Part shown: piece after piece, positions 1 to 5,282 of the stretch
How positions within the stretch are numbered: the stretch's first letter is position 1
Layout: each line of letters begins with the position of its first letter
Source: Bacteroidales bacterium UBA3709
GTDB lineage: Bacteria; Bacteroidota; Bacteroidia; Bacteroidales; UBA932
Length of the DNA stretch: 5,282 nucleotides
Direction: 5' to 3'
Assembly (NCBI GenBank): GCA_002372015.1
Contig: DFIA01000047.1
Location: 1-5,282 of the forward strand
Made by a program: the position numbers and the translations under genes
The notes under the pieces: generated by a model
Told to the model about the DNA's origin: nothing
What the model saw: only the letters and a program-made list of their open reading frames with translations
The model's database searches: none

Positions 1-464
1 AACATAACACATCACATAAATTTGAGAGTGCTTTTGTTGGAGTAAAGATTCCTAAGAGTAATTCTATTATGCTGAAGGGGCTTAATGGAAGCCGCTTGGG
101 AGTGTGGATTGCACATGGAGAAGGCAGGTTTACCTTCCCTCACAACAACTTAGATAAAGATATGCAGGTAGCGTTGCAATATACCTATGATTCATATCCG
201 GCAAACCCCAACGGTTCGCCAAATGGCATTGCAGGTGTGTGCTCCAAAGATGGAAGACATTTAGCAATGATGCCTCATCCCGAAAGGTGTCTTAGACCTT
301 GGAACTGGGCATATTACCCTACAAACCGCAAAGATAAGGATCAAGTAACGCCTTGGGTGGCAATGTTTATTGCAGCAAAGGAGTGGTGCCAGCAACATAA
401 GGCAATTACCCCTCGTAAAAAGCATACTACAAAAAAAAGTTGTAGCGAAAACGAACAAAATTAA
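1..464 (+). CDS. purL: Phosphoribosylformylglycinamidine synthase (PurL), C-terminal fragment, cut by the left edge
   Basis: The frame is open from the left edge (first whole codon at 3) to TAA at 462-464, so this is the 3' end of a much longer gene, not a small protein starting at the ATG at 69. FGAM synthase converts FGAR, glutamine and ATP to FGAM in the fourth step of de novo purine synthesis in the cytoplasm. The fragment covers the end of the class I glutamine amidotransferase domain: SHKFES near the start, the AHGEGRF segment, and MPHPERCLRPWNW. In that last motif the His (276-278) and Glu (282-284) match the family's catalytic His and Glu. The nucleophilic Cys would lie upstream, outside the window. 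After the domain ends near EWCQQH there is a tail of about 20 residues rich in Lys, Thr and Ser that does not look like core PurL. The next gene begins 11 bases after the stop, so the two are probably co-transcribed. Confidence 0.95.
   Translation, partial: HNTSHKFESAFVGVKIPKSNSIMLKGLNGSRLGVWIAHGEGRFTFPHNNLDKDMQVALQYTYDSYPANPNGSPNGIAGVCSKDGRHLAMMPHPERCLRPWNWAYYPTNRKDKDQVTPWVAMFIAAKEWCQQHKAITPRKKHTTKKSCSENEQN
427..445 (+). other. Small A-loop hairpin and A8 run in the purL tail
   Basis: CTACAA (427-432) can pair with TTGTAG (440-445) around an A-rich 7-base loop, and the left arm runs into eight A's in a row (431-438). The site lies inside the purL reading frame, 17 bases before its stop. It is too AT-rich and lacks the trailing U-tract of an intrinsic terminator, so it may be chance. 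The A8 run is a place where polymerase slippage or sequencing error would change only the non-conserved tail of PurL. Confidence 0.3.
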
Positions 465-475
465 AGCATACAGCA

Positions 476-1981
476 ATGAGAGAGAAGAAGACGGACAGGA
501 GAAGAAGTTCCTCCACCAGAAGCTCAAAATCCAGAAAAATGGGTGGTTTAGAAGAAGTTATCAAGATTAAAACCAAACTGCCAAAAATTTTTGTACTTGA
601 CACAAATGTAATTCTGCACGATTGGAGATCTATATTCAAGTTCCAAGAAAACGACCTTGTTATTCCATTAGCCGTAATTGAGGAACTCGACAAGTTCAAG
701 AAAGGCGATGGCACCATAAATTATAACGCAAGAGAGTTTGTTAGAAAGGCAGACGAAATTTCGGAACAAAGGCTATACGATCCTCAAAAAGGCTTTTCAT
801 TAGGTCCTGGCATGGGTACCATAAAAGTATCGCTGAATCGCCCCTTCCCAGAAGACCTGAGAGATTGCTTTACCAACGATGTGCCAGACCACAGAATTCT
901 TGCTACAGCTATATGGTATAAGAATCAGCATCCCGACAGAACTGTATGCCTTGTAACAAAGGATGTAAATCTTAGGCTAAAAGCCAAGGCACTCGGAATG
1001 TTTACCCAAGACTATCTGAACGATCATATTAAGGAAGATAAATTTGTGCAAGATTACGATCGTATAATACAGCTGGCAAATGTTCCGTTGGATGCCATCA
1101 ATCGCTTGATAGATGGTGAAGCTGTTGATTACAAAAAGTGTAGAATAAGTTCCAGACCAGCCTTTAACCAGCTTTACAGAATACATACAACACATGTTGG
1201 CATAGATACCAGCGAGGGAGAAGATGAATTACTTTCAATGAACGGAGAAGACCGTGAGCCTATTCGCGATAATATTATATTAGCCCGCTTTGACCCATAT
1301 TCCGGAAAAATTGTACGGGTGCTGCCTTCTACACAATACGGCATATCGCCAAGAAATGAGGAACAGGTATTTGCCATGGATGCCGTTACGAATAAAAATG
1401 TTGAATTAGTGTCTCTCACAGGCACAGCCGGCACCGGAAAAACCCTGATAGCCGTAGCAGGAGCCTTAGCTCAGGCAGACGACTATGAACAGATTTTAGT
1501 GGCAAGGCCTGTAATTACCCTGCAAAACGAAGAATTAGGTTTTCTGCCTGGCAGCGTAGAAGATAAGCTCGCTCCCTTTATGCTGCCACTACACGACAAT
1601 ATTGCAGTAATAAAGAAGAATTTCGGCATTTCCTCCAAAGAGAATATCAAGATAGAAGAAATGCTAAGAACCAAGAAGTTAGAAATAGCCCCACTCGCAT
1701 ACATCAGAGGCCGAAGCCTTCAGAAAACATATTTCATCATTGATGAGGCACAAAACCTTACACCACATGAAGTAAAAACCATTATTACCCGTGCTGGAGA
1801 AGGTACAAAGATTGTATTTACCGGCGATGTTCAGCAGATAGACCAGCCATATTTGGATAAATACTCTAATGGGCTAACACACATCAGCGACAAACTTTAC
1901 GGCGAAAAACTCTTTGAGCATGTCAACCTGATAATGGGAGAAAGAAGCCGTTTGAGCGAATTAGCCGGCAAGAAATTGTAA
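476..1981 (+). CDS. phoH: PIN-PhoH family ATPase (PhoH2/YlaK type)
   Basis: A complete 501-residue protein with two domains. Residues about 37-170 form a PIN nuclease domain: FVLDTNV (Asp42), VIEELDKF (Glu69/Glu70), NDVPDHRIL (Asp135, Asp138) and LVTKDVNL (Asp163), so the acidic metal-binding set appears intact. Residues about 290-498 form the PhoH P-loop ATPase domain: Walker A GTAGTGKT at 316-323, Walker B YFIIDEAQN at 419-427, FTGDVQQID at 448-456, and a possible arginine finger in GERSR at 488-492. Mycobacterial PhoH2 proteins of this layout are reported as ATP-dependent RNA helicase/ribonucleases. RNA processing in the cytoplasm is therefore inferred here. The first ATG (476) gives a basic Ser/Arg-rich leader of 21 residues. 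ATG at 539 would give a leaderless form starting MGGLEE, and neither has a clear ribosome site. I prefer 476 because it gives operon-like spacing after purL. The next gene follows 22 bases after the stop. Confidence 0.93.
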   Translation: MREKKTDRRRSSSTRSSKSRKMGGLEEVIKIKTKLPKIFVLDTNVILHDWRSIFKFQENDLVIPLAVIEELDKFKKGDGTINYNAREFVRKADEISEQRLYDPQKGFSLGPGMGTIKVSLNRPFPEDLRDCFTNDVPDHRILATAIWYKNQHPDRTVCLVTKDVNLRLKAKALGMFTQDYLNDHIKEDKFVQDYDRIIQLANVPLDAINRLIDGEAVDYKKCRISSRPAFNQLYRIHTTHVGIDTSEGEDELLSMNGEDREPIRDNIILARFDPYSGKIVRVLPSTQYGISPRNEEQVFAMDAVTNKNVELVSLTGTAGTGKTLIAVAGALAQADDYEQILVARPVITLQNEELGFLPGSVEDKLAPFMLPLHDNIAVIKKNFGISSKENIKIEEMLRTKKLEIAPLAYIRGRSLQKTYFIIDEAQNLTPHEVKTIITRAGEGTKIVFTGDVQQIDQPYLDKYSNGLTHISDKLYGEKLFEHVNLIMGERSRLSELAGKKL

Positions 1982-1983
1982 CA

Positions 1984-2003
1984 ATAACAACCTATAACAA
2001 CCT
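1984..2003 (+). repeat. 10-bp perfect tandem repeat directly before a start codon
   Basis: ATAACAACCT occurs twice in a row (1984-1993 and 1994-2003) and ends at the base before the ATG of the membrane-protein gene. It fills nearly the whole 22-base gap after the phoH stop, so no Shine-Dalgarno sequence fits there. An A-rich unstructured leader is in keeping with translation initiation in Bacteroidetes. Copy-number change would lengthen or shorten the leader without touching either protein. Confidence 0.8.
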
Positions 2004-3683
2004 ATGGCGGAATCTCACAACATTCAAGAAGGAAAGTTGGTTCTACTGTGGAAGGCTGTATGGAACACATGCAAAAAATTTCCGATAGAAGCCTTGCTGG
2101 CACTCACTTTTCTATTCTTTAGCATTTTAGATGTAGAGAACAAAGGTTATTTGGATGCTTTTTTTAATATACATCTACTGCCATACTATTTTCCTACAAT
2201 AATTCTATGCTTCTGCCTGCACCGTTTTTCTATGGCAGCAACCAAGTATAAAATACTATGCACTACTTTATACATAGCATCTTACTTTCTATGGGTTCCG
2301 TTTCTGTATATTACACACATACCACATTGGTTAGGAGTTTGCTATGGGCTCGCTGTTATACTCCTTATTGCGGGAAGCCGTCTGTTGGAAAATAAAGAAT
2401 TTACCATAAATGCCACAAACACAATTGTCAAACTGATTTATGTTGAAATAATATGTTGGTTAGCAACAGGCATTATAGCCCTGATACTTATGTCTGTAGA
2501 GCTACTCTTTAACTTGCATTTCACAGACCAGGCTTCAATACGGGCATACTTTTACCCCACGCTTACAATAGCACTTGTTGTAGCCCCCTTGCTCTGCTGC
2601 CATCTTATAAGTAAAGAGGATACAGAATTAAAAATCAAGAAGTTCATAAGTGTTGTAGTAAATTATATTCTCTCTGCCACACTGGTTGTATATGCAACTA
2701 TCCTTTTGATATACATCATAAGCATTATAGTTAAGTGGGAGCTCCCGAATGGCGGTGTAGTATATATGGTAAGTTCTTTCTGCGGTCTGTCTTTGCTTTG
2801 CACAATTATGCGGGATGCTCTAGAGAAGAGAACTTTCAACTGGTTCTACAAATACCTGCCTGCCATAGCATTACCACCTATTATCCTACTATGGGTAGGT
2901 TTATATCGCAGAGTAAACGACTATGGCATAACCGAAAGCAGAGCTTATGCAATTATTATAACCCTCCTGTTTACCGCCTTTATAGCAATGCTGGCAAGTA
3001 AAAAAACACGTAAATATCAACTGATGGCGGTAGTATTTGGAGTGGTGATTGCCGCTTTCACTTTTATACCAGGCATTTCTGCCAAAGATTTTGCACTTCG
3101 CAGCCAAACGGCAAGACTTAACAAGGTCCTTCCTACTGTTCTTGTTTCCAACCAGTTTCCAACCAGTTTTAACTATGAAGAACTAAAAAAAGACAAGTCT
3201 CTCGCCCAATCAATGCTTACTGCAAAAGCTGCATACGATTATCTGAAACTGAATATGGACTCAGACGAATTTGCAGCCAAGTACGGAGGTTACGGAAATT
3301 TTTCTCTCGATGTGTGGGAACTTGACAACAAATACAACAAGCCACACTTAGTAAACAGCCACACAATCATAAGCAATAAGCAGGAAACAGATCTTGGCAA
3401 CTATACCATTAATATCCCCCATGCGCAATATATTTTCATACAAGCAGACGAAGAATGGGTTTTCATCAGCGATAAAAACAGAGCAGATACTCTTCTAAGA
3501 TGCAACATTAAAGAGCGCTATAAAACCATAGACACAAGCCTAATAATGACTCCGGAAACAGAGCGCTTTATGACTATATATCACAATGATAAATACTTAG
3601 GAATAATAAGGAAAATTAGCATTTATAGCAAAGACACATCTATCTACCCCAACGAACCTATCTTATTCCGCAAACCAGACTAA
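2004..3683 (+). CDS. Polytopic membrane protein, DUF4153-like, function unknown
   Basis: A 559-residue protein. Residues 1-28 are a cytoplasm-like leader with a basic patch (NTCKKFP). About eleven hydrophobic segments follow between residues 29 and 357, at roughly 29-42, 57-72, 85-104, 108-125, 140-168, 183-202, 214-242, 250-268, 284-300, 314-332 and 339-357. About 200 polar residues follow, probably one soluble domain. The short motif RRVNDYGITESRAY (302-315), between two late membrane segments, resembles the YGxTxxR stretch I associate with DUF4153 proteins of Bacteroidetes, and the overall layout fits. I recognise this from memory, and the family call is moderate. No catalytic motif is visible and no function is known. 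The ATG at 2004 is chosen because it follows the phoH stop closely and begins a natural membrane-protein leader. The gene is probably the last of the purL-phoH unit. Isoleucine is often encoded by ATA here, unlike in the minus-strand gene to the right. Confidence 0.8.
   Translation: MAESHNIQEGKLVLLWKAVWNTCKKFPIEALLALTFLFFSILDVENKGYLDAFFNIHLLPYYFPTIILCFCLHRFSMAATKYKILCTTLYIASYFLWVPFLYITHIPHWLGVCYGLAVILLIAGSRLLENKEFTINATNTIVKLIYVEIICWLATGIIALILMSVELLFNLHFTDQASIRAYFYPTLTIALVVAPLLCCHLISKEDTELKIKKFISVVVNYILSATLVVYATILLIYIISIIVKWELPNGGVVYMVSSFCGLSLLCTIMRDALEKRTFNWFYKYLPAIALPPIILLWVGLYRRVNDYGITESRAYAIIITLLFTAFIAMLASKKTRKYQLMAVVFGVVIAAFTFIPGISAKDFALRSQTARLNKVLPTVLVSNQFPTSFNYEELKKDKSLAQSMLTAKAAYDYLKLNMDSDEFAAKYGGYGNFSLDVWELDNKYNKPHLVNSHTIISNKQETDLGNYTINIPHAQYIFIQADEEWVFISDKNRADTLLRCNIKERYKTIDTSLIMTPETERFMTIYHNDKYLGIIRKISIYSKDTSIYPNEPILFRKPD
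3144..3165 (+). repeat. 11-bp tandem duplication inside the membrane-protein gene
   Basis: GTTTCCAACCA is present twice head to tail (3144-3154, 3155-3165) and followed by GTTT, the start of a third copy. It encodes the VSNQFPTSFN stretch just after the last membrane segments, at the start of the soluble domain. The unit length is not a multiple of three, so gain or loss of one copy would shift the frame and remove the soluble domain. Confidence 0.85.
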
Positions 3684-3726
3684 CAGCCGCAATCATAGAT
3701 CTACGCAAACTGCACCAACAGCCCTC

Positions 3727-3924
3727 CTACCGCCACAAGCAAAGCTCTAACCCCTCTATCCGGCTCATATGCTTTGTATTTCCGGTTACAAGCATCAGGC
3801 CGTTAACCTTTGCCGTACAGCCGATAAGAAGATCCTTGTCTTCAATTGGAGTACCAACAGTTTTAAGCCTTATCTTCTGACGCGCTGCCTCTAAATAGGC
3901 GCCAGAGCTATTGAGTATAGTAAA
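3727..3924 (-). pseudogene. Remnant of a VapC-type PIN-domain toxin (C-terminal half)
   Basis: On the minus strand the frame from 3924 down to TAG at 3727-3729 reads as 65 residues that match the C-terminal half of VapC/FitB-type PIN toxins. It contains a helix like AYLEAARQKIR, then VGTPIEDKDLLIGCTAK (family pattern GTPIxDxDLLIAAxA), GLMLVTGNTKHMSRIEGL (family pattern LTLVTxNTxxFxRIxGL) and a short end ELCLWR. VapC proteins are metal-dependent ribonucleases paired with a VapB antitoxin. Here the N-terminal half, with the DTN motif and the conserved Glu, is missing. Two stop codons in a row (TAG at 3928-3930 and 3925-3927) close the frame upstream. The only in-frame ATGs lie too far inside to be a start, and no antitoxin gene is visible. 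The position that usually carries the last acidic residue is His (NTKHM), which some subfamilies tolerate. The piece is too short and start-less to be active. Confidence 0.75.
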
Positions 3925-4062
3925 CTACTAACGACTCTTTTGCGACACATTCTGCGCGTTTTTACACGCTCATGGCAATGATATGTGTATTTTACGGCAG
4001 AAAAATTTTATGTCATATTTATGTATTCTACTAAATTGGAATTTGCAATAACGCACAAGCTA
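3925..4062. other. AT-rich gap between the toxin remnant and the lipoprotein gene; no gene seen
   Basis: I read all minus-strand frames here for the missing N-terminal half of the toxin and found no DTN motif or other match. On the plus strand there are only ORFs of a dozen or so codons. Small hairpins exist (for example GCGT 3956-3959 with ACGC 3966-3969), but none is long enough or followed by the T-run needed for a terminator. The stretch around 3938-3956 is more GC-rich than its surroundings and sits next to the truncation point, so it could be an insertion scar. That is inference only. Confidence 0.5.
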
Positions 4063-5154
4063 CTACTCGATTTGATGCAGATAGTTCACCATGTCTTTAG
4101 AAAGCAGATATTCCAGACCTCCCCGCTTGTTTCTCCGAGAAGCCGCTTTATTGTATAGTTCCGCAAAGGTGGCGGGGTTGTCGAATGCCTCAATCAACTC
4201 TTTCTGTAGTCCCTCTTCACAAATCAATCGAGCCATGTAATATCCAGTTGGGTGCCCATTGAATACTAAGAGATCGGCTACGGGAGCGTATTCCCCCTTT
4301 ACAGGATTGACTCGATATACTGATAGCAGGGAATCCAACTTCTGCAGCGTCTTGGAGGAATTTTGATATTCATGGAGATACAATGCCTTGAAGGAGGCTC
4401 CGTACCGAGCATACATCGCCTCAGGGTGTTCTCCTTTGTCAATCAAGTCTGCGATTCCTTCATTTTCAAAACAATTAAAAATTTTCCAGAAGGAATCTCC
4501 TGGCTCGTCAGTTAGGGCTGTTTCCCTGTAGTTGTGAAAGAACTCGTGAGCAAGTAGACGGACAATCTCCTCTTCTGTCATATCCATAGCCAAGTTTAAA
4601 TCTAATAGTACAGAATGGTCTCTGACACTGGCATCAGGTATTGTGCAAATCAGATACAGGTCATTCAAGGTAACTTCTCCTGAGACAGCCCGTCTGGGAA
4701 GGTATTTCTTTACGAGTCGGTCTGCTTTGGACAATAGTCCTGGGAAATCTGTTTCTTCCATGAAGCGTTGAGCTTCATCATGTCTCCTGGCTAACTTGCA
4801 CATGTTTTGGGTCATAAGTGTCTGGTAATCGCTCGCATCTGGAGTTAAGAGCAGCACACTGTCAACTTCTGCGTCTTTATCTGGCGAAAAAGCTAATTCT
4901 GTAGCTGCTTTTAACATGGAGCGAAGGATATCCCTCCGACTCGTTGCAAGGTATTTCCGATAGCCTTCCGTATCAAATACCCGTTCCCATGTTTCCTCGT
5001 CAACATCTTTTCCAGAGCGAATATCCTCCCCAATATCAAGAATGCCAAACGCCGAGTCAGAAGAGTACTTCTCTACAAACGAGTCCACCTGACCGTGGCA
5101 TGAAAGATTAGAAAAGAGAAGTAAACAAATTAATATAAGGTGATACAGCTTCAT
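4063..5154 (-). CDS. Putative zinc-dependent peptidase lipoprotein (HExxH, DUF5700-like)
   Basis: A complete 363-residue protein, ATG at 5152-5154, stop TAG at 4063-4065. The N-terminus is a lipoprotein-like signal peptide: MK, a hydrophobic run LILICLLLF (7-14), then SNLSC with Cys19 as the likely lipidated residue. The -3 position is Asn, so the lipobox is imperfect. The mature protein is largely alpha-helical by appearance. LLAHEFFHNY places an HExxH zinc site at His203, Glu204 and His207. FENEGIADLID (229-239) about 25 residues later supplies a likely third ligand (Glu232 or Glu230), the gluzincin arrangement. GHPTGYYMARLI (300-311) follows. This layout resembles the putative zinc peptidases of DUF5700 in Bacteroidetes, recalled from memory, and the substrate is unknown. 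It is probably anchored in a membrane and faces the periplasm or surface. A weak GGA lies about 8 bases before the ATG. The codon use differs from the left-hand genes (more CGG/CGC Arg, fewer ATA Ile), hinting at a separate origin. Confidence 0.82.
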   Translation of the reverse strand: MKLYHLILICLLLFSNLSCHGQVDSFVEKYSSDSAFGILDIGEDIRSGKDVDEETWERVFDTEGYRKYLATSRRDILRSMLKAATELAFSPDKDAEVDSVLLLTPDASDYQTLMTQNMCKLARRHDEAQRFMEETDFPGLLSKADRLVKKYLPRRAVSGEVTLNDLYLICTIPDASVRDHSVLLDLNLAMDMTEEEIVRLLAHEFFHNYRETALTDEPGDSFWKIFNCFENEGIADLIDKGEHPEAMYARYGASFKALYLHEYQNSSKTLQKLDSLLSVYRVNPVKGEYAPVADLLVFNGHPTGYYMARLICEEGLQKELIEAFDNPATFAELYNKAASRRNKRGGLEYLLSKDMVNYLHQIE

Positions 5155-5182
5155 TAAAATTCCGGTTTATCTGTTTATTGAA

Positions 5183-5281
5183 CTATTCTCTATTGCCTGC
5201 AACGATATACGAGCAGTATTTGCTGAGCAGATTGGACAAAGGTAAATCACCTTTCTTGTATCGGTCAGCATCGAGTTTTAG
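5183..5281 (-). CDS. Possible C-terminus of an unidentified protein entering from the right edge
   Basis: On the minus strand the frame is open from the right edge to TAG at 5183-5185 and encodes 32 residues beginning LKLDADRYKKGDLPLSN and ending SYIVAGNRE. The stretch has a balanced, protein-like composition and ends 28 bases before the ATG of the metallopeptidase lipoprotein gene, as expected for an upstream member of the same operon. I do not recognise the family. With only 32 codons an open frame could still be chance. Confidence 0.45.
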   Translation of the reverse strand, partial: LKLDADRYKKGDLPLSNLLSKYCSYIVAGNRE

Positions 5282-5282
5282 A

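Noticed and set aside
69..464. A free-standing 131-residue protein starting at the ATG at 69
   Set aside because: The frame is open upstream to the window edge and the upstream codons continue the PurL amidotransferase sequence (HNTSHKFES...). The ATG is internal.
977..1704. Minus-strand ORFs opposite phoH
   Set aside because: The plus strand here encodes intact PIN and PhoH motifs, and the antisense frames show no recognisable protein features.
2735..3107. Overlapping ORFs of 68-88 residues in other frames of the membrane-protein gene
   Set aside because: They are shadows of the main frame: their composition follows the host codons, they have no domain signal, and the main frame has clear membrane-segment periodicity.
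3956..3969. GCGT/ACGC hairpin as a terminator for the convergent genes
   Set aside because: The stem is only 4 bp with no T-run after it on either strand, well within chance.
5238..5254. AAAGGT/ACCTTT hairpin (5-base loop) as a terminator or regulatory stem upstream of the lipoprotein gene
   Set aside because: The stem is short and AT-rich, has no U-tract, and lies inside the possible upstream reading frame where it encodes the KKGDLPL stretch.
5200..5260. Bacteroidetes-type promoter (TTTG, then a TATCGTTG-like -7 box) for the lipoprotein gene
   Set aside because: On the minus strand the two boxes are about 29 bases apart, too far for the usual spacing, and the -7 box has a mismatch.

Overview
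The window looks like chromosomal DNA from a member of the Bacteroidetes, probably Bacteroidales. It has moderate-to-low GC. Shine-Dalgarno signals before the start codons are weak or absent. The proteins are of types common in that phylum: a fused PurL with a C-terminal glutaminase domain, a PIN-PhoH ATPase, a DUF4153-like membrane protein and a DUF5700-like HExxH lipoprotein. This assignment rests on protein character and gene style only, because no rRNA or other marker is present.

Left part (1-3683, plus strand). Three genes are tightly packed in one direction and very likely form one transcription unit. They are the 3' end of purL (purine biosynthesis, cut by the left edge), a complete PIN-PhoH ATPase/ribonuclease gene beginning 11 bases later, and a polytopic membrane protein beginning 22 bases after that. 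No promoter or terminator is visible between them. The unit places a purine-synthesis enzyme next to a putative RNA-processing ATPase and a membrane protein of unknown role. No functional link between them is shown.

Middle (3684-4062). This is a 379-base stretch with no intact gene. Its left half holds a decayed minus-strand reading frame whose translation matches the C-terminal half of a VapC-type PIN toxin. It has a natural stop but no start, and it is closed upstream by two consecutive stop codons. The right half is AT-rich and I see no gene in it. No convincing terminator is visible between the convergent genes.

Right part (4063-5282, minus strand). A complete gene encodes a probable lipoprotein with a zinc-peptidase HExxH motif. 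The tail of another possible reading frame enters from the right edge 28 bases upstream of it. Codon use here (more CGN arginine, fewer ATA isoleucine codons) differs by eye from the left block. With the toxin remnant in between, this suggests the boundary between a conserved operon and an accessory segment near 3.7-4.0 kb.

I found no CRISPR array, tRNA, rRNA, complete insertion sequence or clearly new system. The most unusual items are the VapC remnant at the composition boundary, an 11-bp out-of-frame tandem duplication inside the membrane-protein gene, and the metallopeptidase lipoprotein with its unidentified upstream partner.
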